From NCBI GenBank assembly GCA_003868215.1, contig QWDQ01000014.1, positions 62,001 to 126,000 on the forward strand: DNA of 64,000 nt. Reading direction: 5' to 3'. The number at the start of each line of letters is the position of its first letter. Within the stretch, counting starts at the first letter, position 1. Both the position numbers and the translations under genes were made by a program. The notes under the pieces were generated by a model that had not been told where the DNA came from, did not search any database, and was given only the letters and a program-made list of their open reading frames with translations. This DNA is from Pseudophaeomoniella oleicola. Its lineage: Eukaryota; Ascomycota; Eurotiomycetes; Phaeomoniellales; Phaeomoniellaceae. This document shows positions 1 through 9,766 of the stretch, in pieces.

Positions 1-1
1 A

Positions 2-2303
2 GTGGGATCATCATGGATAGCATACGTAAACAACATCGCGGAAAACTATCTGTGGGTAAATTTGTCACCGAATGTTCGAGGTCGGATCGCAGCCATGGAT
101 CTCACCGACGATTTGTCTCTTCTTTCTGACCTCGAAGCGAATTTCCCCATTGGCTCAGCTCTCAGAGTCCATGTTACTGGTGTTGACCTAGAAAAGAACC
201 GCCTCGATCTTTCTGCAAAGCCTAGCACATCACGCCAGGTCACTATCAAAGACATTTCGAAGGGGATGATCCTGCCGGGACGGATAACGAAGACATCGGA
301 CAGACAAGTTTTGGTCCAACTAAGTGACACACTTGTGGGCGCAGTAAATCTAGTTGATCTCGCAGATGATTACAGCAAGGTGAACCCTCTTGAATATCAG
401 AAGAATGATGTCGTGCGGGTGTGTCTCCTCGCGGTTGACGTACCTAACAAGAAGATAACGTTGTCTTTGAGACCATCAAGAGTCTTGAGTTCCTCTCTGC
501 CCGTGGAGGATCCCGAGATATCCTCTATCGATCAGCTGAATGTTGACGACGTGAGACGCGGCTTTATTACCAACGTCACCGAAAAAGGAATTTTTGTCAG
601 CTTAGCACACAACGTGACTGCTTTCATTCGAGTATCTAACCTGTCCGATCAGTACATAAAAGACTGGCAAGAGCACTTCCAGCGTGACCAGCTTGTGAAG
701 GGGAAGGTAATTGCTCTAGACGCTGCCAACAATCACGTGCAGATGAGCCTCAAAGAGTCTGTTTTGAGCGGGAAATACCAGCCTCCGCTTACTTTCAATG
801 ATCTCAAGGTTGGGCAAGTCGTGTCGGGAAAAGTTGCAAAGGTAGAAGATTTTGGTGTCTTTATCGTCGTGGACAACTCATCAAATGTTCGTGGTCTCTG
901 CCATCGAAGCGAGATCGCCGAGCAGCGGATTGAGGACGTCCGTGAGATTTTTAACGAAGGTGACGCTGTTAAGGCAATAGTTTTGAAGATAGAGTCAGAC
1001 AAACGACGTGTCAGCTTTGGCCTAAAGGCGTCCTATTTTGAGGATGAGGATATGGAGGACATTGACGATGATGCTGACTCTGAGGATGCTACTGATGAAG
1101 ACGTTGGGGGCGTTGACATCGAGATGGGTGAAAGTGGTGAAGAAGGTGAACTCGAAGACGCAGAATCTGAAGACGAGGGCGATGAGGACGATGAGGACGA
1201 TGCTATGAGTGACGAGGTTGAAGAATCCTCTGTCTCATCTGCGGAAGTCGCCACGTCATCTAAACAGGAACTCTCAAAGGGCCTCAGTATAGGCGGGTTT
1301 GACTGGGTCGGCCTCGACGATACACTAGGAGACTCTAAAGACACTATCTCTGATACTGAAGTAGTTGCCAAACGTCCAAAGAAGAAGAAGAGAGCAGAGA
1401 TCGCGGTCGACAGAACCGGTGATCTCGATGCACATGGTCCTCAGTCAGCGGACGACTACGAAAGGCTTCTCCTAGGAGAATCTGATTCGTCACTTCTTTG
1501 GCTGCAATATATGGCGTTCCATTTGGAGTTGGGCGAGGTTGATCAAGCCCGGCAAATTGCACAGCGGGCTGTCCAAACCATCGGCATCGGACAAGATGCT
1601 GAAAAGCTCAATGTTTGGGTTGCAATGCTCAATTTGGAGAACACGTATGGTGATGACGACAGTATCGGCGAGACGTTCAAGAAGGCGTGTCAATACAACG
1701 ACGCCGAAGAGATTCATGGGCGTCTTGCAAGCATTTACATACAATCAGGCAAGCTTTCAGTAAGTTCCATACCTTAATAAGCAGTTTCAGGGCACAGCTA
1801 ACCTCTTGCAGAAAGCAGATGATCTCTTTCAGGCGATGATCAAGAAATTCTCACAGAATCCGAAGACTTGGATCAATTATGCCACGTTCCTCTTTGACTC
1901 ACAGTCTGATCCAGACCGGGGTCGTCAATTGCTGTCGCGCGCCCTGCAAACACTACCAAAACATACGCACATCGACGTGACCTCCAAATTTGCGGCCTTG
2001 GAGTTCCGCTCTCCGAATGGTGATGCTGAACGCGGTCGTACCATCTTCGAGGGGCTCCTGGATTCATTCCCTAAGCGTATAGACTTGTGGAACGTCCTTT
2101 TAGATCTCGAGCTCAAGCATGGCGGCAAGGATCAAGTGCGCAGTCTCTTCGACCGGATCTTTACGAATAAATTGAAAGTCAAGCAAGCCAAATACTTTTT
2201 CAAAAGATGGCTCGAGTATGAAGAGAAGGAGGGAGATGAGAGAAAGATGGATGAAGTCAAAGCAAGAGCAGCAGAATTTGTAAGGCAGGCCGGGAAGGCC
2301 TGA
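2..2303 (+). CDS. RRP5: rRNA biogenesis protein Rrp5, C-terminal part (5' end outside window)
   Basis: Exons 2-1759 and 1812-2303, joined by a 52-nt intron (GTAAGT donor, TTGCAG acceptor, phase 0), give 749 residues with no start codon in the window. Rrp5 is the nucleolar U3/pre-ribosomal scaffold needed for both 18S and 5.8S rRNA processing. About four S1 RNA-binding repeats are visible (one clipped at the left edge, others near residues 88-160, 185-255 and 270-345). Then comes a strongly acidic Asp/Glu stretch (about 350-410), a basic KKKK patch, and HAT/TPR-like helical repeats from about 480 to the end, the usual Rrp5 order. The intron falls inside the HAT region. Full-length family members have about 1,700-1,900 residues, so over half lies upstream. 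Seen: domains and splice sites. Inferred: gene identity. Confidence 0.93.
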
Positions 2304-2664
2304 AGCGGCATGTTCTATATAGCATTTCGTAACAATGCAGGATCATTCATGCATCTTCTGCAATGCTGCTTAACCCAATGCTGTCCATGAGAGTCCCTCT
2401 GATATTGCTCGTAGACTGCGGGCTGTGCCCTCAAGAGCTAGTTATGTCGAGAAGTTGTACAATATTGACAGCGAATAACTCGCCAATTCGGTAGCTCGAC
2501 CGGATCCTCCACCGTTTTCGGCCCGAAGATGCTGACTAACACCACGCAAAGAACCAACCTGGACGAAAACCGGGATGGATGATAAAAAGCACACAACAGA
2601 GAAACAGCATCTGTCAAGGTCCCCAATCCTGCTCTATCGAGAGATTGACTGTTACCGGTGCCAA
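2304..2664. other. Intergenic RRP5 to MFS transporter
   Basis: No coding signal of its own. It holds the RRP5 3' end and the presumed promoter of the MFS gene. An in-frame ATG at 2575 would lengthen the transporter by 30 residues; I regard it as 5' leader because the family-like start is the ATG at 2665. Confidence 0.5.
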
Positions 2665-4487
2665 ATGACGCCTGCCGAAGAGGAAGCCCGAACCAGCGGC
2701 ACTGTGCCGGAAGCCACAGAAAGAAGTCCTCTTCTTGCCAATGGCTCAGGGTCACAGCCCGAAGACGCTGCTGTAGAGAATGGCCCTCACCATGAACAAC
2801 GGTCTTCTGAGGAAGAGGATGACGGTAACATACCGGTGGTAGAAGAGCCCAGTATGAAACGGTTGTTGGTGATAGTGGCCACGGTCTGGCTTGGTTCGGC
2901 CTTTGCAGCTCTAGGTACGTTACTCGATCCCATTTCGAATATCCCGGTCGGTCCTTGAGAAGTACATTTCTGGAACATGAGAAGTAAGTATACGTATATC
3001 TATATATGCTGACATCCAAGCCTGTAGATACCACTATAGTAGCCACCCTCGCAGGTCCAATCTCCTCATCCTTCAACTCTTTCACTCTCTACTCATGGCT
3101 TGCCTCGGCCTATCTGATCGCCAACGCAGCCTTCCAGCCGCTCTCGGGGAAACTCACCGATATATTCTCCCGTCGCACCGGCCTCATCTTTGCGAACGTC
3201 AGCTTCGCCGTCGGAAACTTGATCTGTGGCCTCGCCAAGTCTCCTGGCACCATGATCCTCGGACGCGTGGTTTCGGGGTTCGGGGGTGGTGGTTTACAGA
3301 CTGTGTCTGTCTTTGTGTTGAGCGATCTGATACCTCTCCGACGCAGAGGGCTGTGGCAAGGGTTTGGTAATATCGTCTTTGGACTGGGAATGGGTCTCGG
3401 TGGTGTCTTCGGTGGGCTGATGAATGACAAGTTCAACTGGCGTTGGGGCTTCCTTATCCAGGTCCCATTCTTCGGCGTGAATGCCATATTATCCTACTTC
3501 CTGATCAACATCCCCGTCAAGCCTACCGGCAAAAATCGCTGGAGACGCATCGACTTCCTCGGCAGCTTCCTCCTGGTCGCTGCCTTGGTACTTCTTCTCA
3601 TCGGACTCAACACTGGTGGAAACCAAGTCCCGTGGACACATCCCTTGGTTCTGACGACAATTCCTCTTTCCTTCGTCGTTCTCGCCGCCTACGTCTACGT
3701 CGAAGCAACGCCCTCAATCGTCCCGGAACCAATCATCCCAGTCCGTCTCCTGGCGCGTCGCACCGTCTTCTGGGCCTGCTTCACGAACTGGTTCGGTGCC
3801 ATGGCTGCCTTCGCCGCGCTGTACTATCTCCCACTCTTCGCACAAGCCAAAGGCGAATCGTCCTCCCAAGCCGGTCTCCGCCAAATGCCGTTCGCCGCTG
3901 GCACATCGATCGGGTCCCTATCCGCCGGTTATCTCATGCGAGCTACAGGCCGCTACCGACTCCTCGGCGGCTTCATCGGCCTCGTCTTCCTCACGTCCGG
4001 CATCCTGATCTCAACGCTCACTTTTACGACCCCGGACTGGCAAGCGTACTTCTACCTCTCGCTCACCGGTTTCGGCTACGGCGGCATGTTGACCGTAACC
4101 ATCGTCGCCATGATCGCCGCCGTCGACCACTCCCACCACTCCACCATCACCGCCGCCTCCTACGCCTTCCGCTCCACCGGCTCCTCCATCGGCATCACCA
4201 TCGCCTCCGCCGTGTTCCAAAACGTGCTCTCCAAACAACTCTGGTCCCGCTTCGGCGACCGTGACCCCCATTCCGCTTCCATCATCCGCCGCATCAGACA
4301 AGACTTCGGCGCCATCAACGACCCCCACGGCCCGATCCCCGACAGCTGGCGCGACGGCGTCGTGCAGTCGTACGCGGGCGCGTTCAAGGCTGTGTTTGGG
4401 ACTTTGCTCGGGTTGACGGCTGCGTGTGCGTTGTGTTCGTTGTTGATGAAGGAACACAAGTTGCATAGTACGTTGGCGAGGAAGTAG
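2665..4487 (+). CDS. MFS drug/basic amino acid exporter, DHA2 (14-TM) type
   Basis: Exons 2665-2914 and 3028-4487 (intron 113 nt, phase 1) encode 569 residues. The join restores LDTTIVATL in the first membrane helix, the signature of the DHA2 14-helix drug:proton antiporters that also include the fungal vacuolar basic amino acid (Vba) carriers. GKLTDIFSRR near residue 124 is the MFS loop 2-3 motif, and the Gly-rich GLGMGLGGVFGG matches antiporter motif C. The acidic, Ser-rich N-terminal tail (about 75 residues, with a dileucine-like SPLL) is cytosolic and typical of vacuolar or endosomal members. An ATG at 2575 is an alternative start. Neighbours give no substrate hint: RRP5 upstream and a convergent phosphatase. 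Substrate unknown; Vba-like is inference. Confidence 0.88.
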
Positions 4488-4922
4488 GGATGAATTGACA
4501 TGTGAGAAATGTACATCTCGAGAGATGTTAGACTGTAACTTATACATATATATACATATATACATACACATATAGACAAAGCGTGTAGTCCATCAATCAG
4601 TCATTTTTGATGATTTACCTACCTTATCTACCGTCTAGATAGGTAGGTACATACCTAGGTATAGATCATGACACACACACACGCGAACTACGTACAGAGA
4701 GGGAATTTCTACCTGATTGAATTATATCTACAAATTTTTTCTCTTTTTTTATCTGATTTATCTCTCGTTTTCTCTCGCTTCTCTCTCAGCTATATCAAAG
4801 GAGGTGGATCGGAAGAGTACTAATGTTACAATGATAATAGGAGGTGATGGTCGACTCGGGAAATTGCAGAGGAAGGGTATCGAAAATGCGAGCGAATGCG
4901 AGAGGCTTGTTGGATTTATTGC
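4488..4922. other. Intergenic between convergent MFS and phosphatase genes
   Basis: Contains both 3' ends, an (AT/AC)-rich tract around 4540-4575 made of TATACATA units, an imperfect inverted repeat at 4616-4649, and a T-rich stretch at about 4730-4760. No gene seen. Confidence 0.5.
4616..4649. repeat. Imperfect inverted repeat (hairpin) between convergent genes
   Basis: The left arm TACCTACCTTATCTA (4616-4630) pairs with TAGATAGGTAGGTA (4636-4649) around a 5-nt loop, with one bulged T. It sits between the 3' ends of two convergent genes. Whether it works in 3'-end formation or is a remnant of a small repeat is unknown. Confidence 0.6.
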
Positions 4923-7332
4923 TTATACGCTGAGGCCTTGGCCTTTGTTGTCTTCGACGTGCAATGGTGGAACTGTGATATATGTTGTCAGTCTATGGGT
5001 GCATGAAGAGGGGAGTCTGCGCTGGAAAAAGCTGGACTTACTGCTGAATCCGTATCCTTCAGTCTTTCCTTTGGGGTCATGTTGATCGATTTCCACCATG
5101 ATGGCTACATCGAGGCCCCCGACCATACCGCTGGCATTTGTCATACCGTCACTACCGGGATGTTCGGTTCCTGCTCCTACCTCGCCCGGGTGAAGAGGTT
5201 CGTGTCCATCTCTGGCAGGGCGACTGATTCCGCTGACCTCACCGTTGATTTGCTTGGCTGTGCCATTGCCATTCGCCGTTGCCGTTGTCGTTGTAGCGTG
5301 TCGTGGTTGGGATGGTAATGAGTCAGTGACTTCGGTAATAGTAGCGAAGTTGCGAGATGGCATAGTCACTTTGTTGAAGTCCGCTGATTTCATGTTGCCG
5401 CCAGGTTGCTTATCGAAGAGTTTGAGGAGTGTTTCGTCCGTGTCGTGATCTAGATGATGGATTTTGTTTCTTCGGGCTAGGAGATTAGCAACGGCTTTGG
5501 GAGGTGGCTTGTTTGTGATAGCGCTGCTGACGATGTTGGCCATGTAACGGTGATCGTTCTCGGCCGGTAGTTTTAGCTTCGGATTGGAATAGAATCGGCC
5601 CAGGGCTGCAAGATGGACGTCTCCTCCAAGGATCGTAACGCGAACCGAGTACTTGTGCGAGAATTTTTGAAGTCTGTGCATTAGTTCATTCCGCTCTTTC
5701 TTGTGCGTCCTAGCTGTATAGTGATCATCGAGGTCGTCAAGAAGATCCACTGAACCGTCGAAGTTGTTGAAGAGACCCCCAGCCCAGCCGAATCGCTTAT
5801 TAAGAAGCCGTATTGGAGCGATTACGGGAGATGAAAGCACGTTTTCCAACCATGCAAGGCGTGGGTATGCAATAGGAATACCTAAAAGGAGGATGAGATG
5901 TTTGATGTCTCCATTTGCAGCCACAACCTCTGATTCAAGTCTTGCGAACAACTTGTCATATGTTTCCGGATAATTGACCTGGTGGCGTGTCCGCTCAGTT
6001 CGGCCATCAACCCCGAGTAGGGCCATCCTCTTGCCCAGCCGCATATATAGACTACGCGACATTTCTTCCACGTATGGGCCTGGGCGCGAGCCAAGGATCC
6101 AGCTAGGGTCGTCCGCTGTCTCGCCATAGATGTAGCTGTCGTGTAGTTGTTCAGGATCCGGTGCAGTCGTGCCTTCAGCCGATGCATGTACGGTCTGTTT
6201 AGCATCGGTGGTAAATGTGGATTTTGGAGGGGCGACGTGATGTTGAAAAAGGGTGTAGTACTTGAAAGCAACGGCGCCAATACCACGGAAAACTGGACAC
6301 TGCATAAAGTGATCGGTGTAGGATCCAAAGCCATCGATGATATCATGGTCATCCCAAATATTGACCTGAGGTATTTGACCATTCGCAGTAGCAAACGGTT
6401 CAGTACTATACCATTGCGTATAGTTCTGGAAATAGTAATCATCGCATTTGTTTCGAAGATCTTCACCAAAAGAGTATTTTCGCCTCCTATGTGGATTGGC
6501 TATCCCCGTCCACTCCTTCAACGGTCCTGTGACTCGGATGCCATCATTGTAGATCTGTAACAATATTAGACAGCGATTCTCGCAGAGAAGTCGAGCACCT
6601 TACCTGGTCACCTCCACCAATCATGACATGGAATGGTTTCTTCTCATGTACTCTGACCACATCATTCCATAAAGCAGGCCCACTCCAAGCCTCCTCATCT
6701 GTGCCGACCGAAAAGCCGTTGCAAGAGTGAAACATTATACGCATGGAATCATTGGCTGCTGGAACGACGAATGTGCGCGTTGGCCCTGAGCTTTTCACTT
6801 TTGACAGAAAATGCATATCTGGTATGGAGTATTCCCATCGCGTTTCCGCAGCCTCTATGGGAACTGTCAAAGAGAACCGCCAAAAGGCTTTGATTGGATC
6901 GTCATATAATTTTAAGCCCTCGACTACTTGCCGCCTGTCTTTCGAGAACCAGCTCTTGCTGCCCGTGCCCGTGCCCGTGCCCTTGTTTGATGCGACTGGT
7001 CCCAATGATCTGACCTGAAGCTTCGGTTGCTTCTGGCCGGGCTTTGTAACGATCAAGACCGTGCCATACCAAAAAACTTGCCCCTCTTCAGGCCTCATTC
7101 CGTTGTAGTTCAGCAATGGGCCGCAGAGTATTTCCAGCCCACTGGTGACACTGATGACCTTCGGACCTTCTCCATAGCCATTCTGCGGGTCGGTGACATG
7201 CTGAAAGCCTGGTGGTATCTGCGTCGAATTTTTGATGCTGTTCGAGTTTGAATTATCTCCCTGTTCTGCAGGTTCGTTAGTCTCTGTTCACGGCGCTGCG
7301 ACGCGATAGGGGAGATCAAGCTCACGAGCCAT
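4923..7332 (-). CDS. PhoD-like phosphatase family protein (fungal PhoD_2 type)
   Basis: Four exons on the minus strand: 7332-7326 (only 7 nt, ATG GCT C), 7265-6604, 6554-5042 and 4972-4923, giving 743 residues. The first intron (60 nt) has an ACTAAC branch site and CTGCAG acceptor; the last one (69 nt) starts GTAAGT and restores the ending EGYGFSIPPL. The fold is a PhoD-type metallophosphatase: GGGDQ near 218, WDDHDIIDGFGSY near 290 and LGGDVHLAALG near 533 supply the metal-binding Asp and His residues. The N-terminal 200 residues carry the VTSG...GPLLNY segment seen in this fungal family. A Ser/Thr-rich tail precedes the last exon. Cytosolic, no signal peptide seen. Substrate not established for the family, so I assign no reaction beyond phosphoester hydrolysis. 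Confidence 0.88.
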
Positions 7333-8104
7333 TGTGCGAATGAGATTAAGCGACAGGCACTGTCTGGTTTGAAGTGTACACAGAGGCTCGACCAGTCATG
7401 CGATTTGAACCTTCTGAACTACAATGGAATAAAAAATGAAAGACTGAAGTGGAGGAAGCAATGAAATGTTAGCAGAAGGAATGAGACATGTGGAATGAAG
7501 CGAAACGAGGAACAGAAAATGAAAGTACGAAAACCCGGGCGCGTCAGCCCAGACTTCCAAGACTTCTGGACGGGAGTATTACAGCTGATGATGATGCCAA
7601 GTCGGCAGTACTTGATGTCTCGACTATATTCAACTACAGCCATCCTGCATAGTACAACGTATGTACAAACGTATTCGGGTTGATAGGCAATGCAGCAAAA
7701 CAAAGGGGACGAATCAGATGCTCTACAATAACCTCCCCGCCCCAATTTACTCGGTTAGCGAACCTTCCTAGCAAAGCTCCGTCAGAGTCAGGGTTGTGCG
7801 TCGATCCAGGGAAAACCGGTTGGCCGGCAATCTTGCAGCAAATGATTGACTAGTGAGAGATCTGTGCCGGAAGGCCTACTACGTTAATATTTACAGCTGA
7901 TCACCTCGTTGTGAGAGATTAAAAGTCGATCATTATTAACATGTTCCATGTCGACCCAAGGGGTCTCTACTACGTATTTCCTTTATGCGCCTGACCGACC
8001 TCCTGGGGAACACCTCAGCGCCTGACAATAACAACAAACAAAGAGGTGACAATGCATTCTTCAGTCGCCTCAAAACATTGAAAGGGTATCTGAACAGCCC
8101 GGCT
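7333..8104. promoter_or_regulatory. Intergenic upstream of the PhoD-like gene
   Basis: Lies between the RAD51 stop and the phosphatase start, both on the minus strand. The stretch 7430-7540 is purine-rich on the plus strand, thus pyrimidine-rich on the transcribed side, as is usual for fungal core promoters and 5' leaders. No gene recognised. Confidence 0.4.
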
Positions 8105-9311
8105 TCAGTCTTTCTCCAGATCCTTGGGACTCGGGTCACCAATGCCATCATCAAGGATGGCAAACATAGCATCGGATTCAGGCAAGCATGGACTGTCGTA
8201 GATTTTGCAAATTCTGGTCTCTCCACGGCCCTTCTTCAAGCTGAGCCTGGTCGTACTGGCATGTGCAATGATATTACCTCCTATTGGTTTTTTCGGATCT
8301 GGATTGAACATCGCTGAAGGGCCACCATCCACCTGTGCGACAACCTGATTGGTGATAACTACTGCGATTCCGAACTCATCTGCAAGACGTTGAAGCGTTC
8401 GCATGAACTTGGCTAGATGTGTCTGCCTCGAAGAAAGTTCACCTCTACCCATGAAATCGGTACGATAAAGAGATGTAGCGGAGTCAACGATCAGCAGCGA
8501 GAATCGTGTCTCACACATCATCTGCGAGGCTTGATTTAGGAGCTGAAGTTGGTGATCAGAGTTGTATGCTCGAGCATAAGCGACGTTGTCAAGGACTTCT
8601 TCGCCAGAGAGCCCAAAGCGATTAGCCACTGACAGGAGCCGAACAGGCCTGAAAGTCCCCTCCGTGTCGATATACATACACTTTCCTTCACCTCCGCCCA
8701 TATCAAATGGTAATTGGCAGGTGACGGCGAGTGTATGACATATTTGACTTTTCCCGGTCCTGAACTCTCCGAATATCTCTGTGATTGAACCAGTTTCTAC
8801 TCCGCCGGCAAGCAAGGTATCTAATTGTTTGGATCCCGTTGTAATGGAGATGAGCTCACTTCTCCTCGCGTGCATCTCGGTGGCTGTAGTGAATCCCATA
8901 GGAACTAGTTTTGCAGCTGCCATTTGAATCAGTTCCTGCTCCATTCTGGTAGGTGTACAAATGCAAACCTTCCGTCAAGACCTTGGTAGCTTTCTGTTCT
9001 GATATTCCTTTGATCTGTTCCAGGACCCTTTTAGGCCTGATACCAGGTCAGTGCTGCTGTCCATGCCTGTAGTCAACATTGCCACCCACGTATATGCGAC
9101 CGCTTCTACCGTGTAGAAACCAGCAGAGGCAATGAGTTGTGTGTCTCGTTCACTTATGCCACCAATTCCCTGTCGATCATTGTCAGCGCTGCAATGCAAA
9201 ATGCAACCGAACAAGCTATCTCACAGCAAGCGCACCAACTGGAGTTGGAGCACCAGGCCCTCCCACGCCTGCATCTTCGTATTCATTTTGAGTCTCATCT
9301 GTCTGTGTCAT
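8105..9311 (-). CDS. RAD51: DNA recombinase Rad51
   Basis: Exons 9311-9225, 9169-9090, 9036-8969 and 8916-8105 encode 348 residues, the same length as the Aspergillus ortholog uvsC. Introns are 52-55 nt. Rad51 forms the nucleoprotein filament that carries out strand exchange in homologous recombination in the nucleus. The N-terminal helix-hairpin-helix segment (GIGGISERD to KGISEQKA) is split over exons 2 and 3. The Walker A motif GEFRTGKSQ is at about 128-136, Walker B (LLIVDSA) follows, and the L2 region [12 protein letters not shown] and the C-terminal [11 protein letters not shown] match the family closely. Rad51 rather than Dmc1 because of the [15 protein letters not shown] and VAQVDGG context. 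The ATG upstream of the largest open frame (8944) is intronic. Confidence 0.97.
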
Positions 9312-9766
9312 GATTCCGACTGTAAGCTGCTAAGTAAACAGTTCTCTTTGCAAAGATAGGAGAGACCGTAAAACAGTTAAGTCTGAGAGAATCGCCACAT
9401 GAAAGTTGACTAGGAATCCGTAAATCATTCTTGCTCCGTCTCGCGCACCTGAGACGCGTTTGTCGCGGGGCTCTGGACGCGAAATCACATGACATGATGT
9501 TGACACTTTCTAGGCAAGCACTTTTCAAGTCGAGCTGATTACCAAACCACAATTTCATTTGATTCCATCACGAGGCATGACATTTACTCTCTATCCTTTA
9601 ATTTACCTGCTGCCCCTATACAGACGCATAAGTCATATAAATACCGAATATAGGCTCGAAGAAAGCAACCCTGCCAATCTTTTCAGATTTCTATGACCAC
9701 CCGATAGTTCTTTACCTTATATCTGAAATTTGTATTCACATTTCTGCTGTCTTCGCTCTTTTATCT
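9312..9766. promoter_or_regulatory. RAD51 upstream region
   Basis: Between the RAD51 start and the 3' end of the next minus-strand gene. It contains GAGACGCG/ACGCGTTT-like GC words near 9440-9470 (ACGCGT is an MCB-type element used by MBF in yeasts; relevance here is inference). No gene seen. Confidence 0.35.

Noticed and set aside
3443-4264. 273-codon plus-strand open frame inside the MFS gene
   Set aside because: Arg/His/Pro-rich shadow frame of the transporter; the real frame has helices and MFS motifs.
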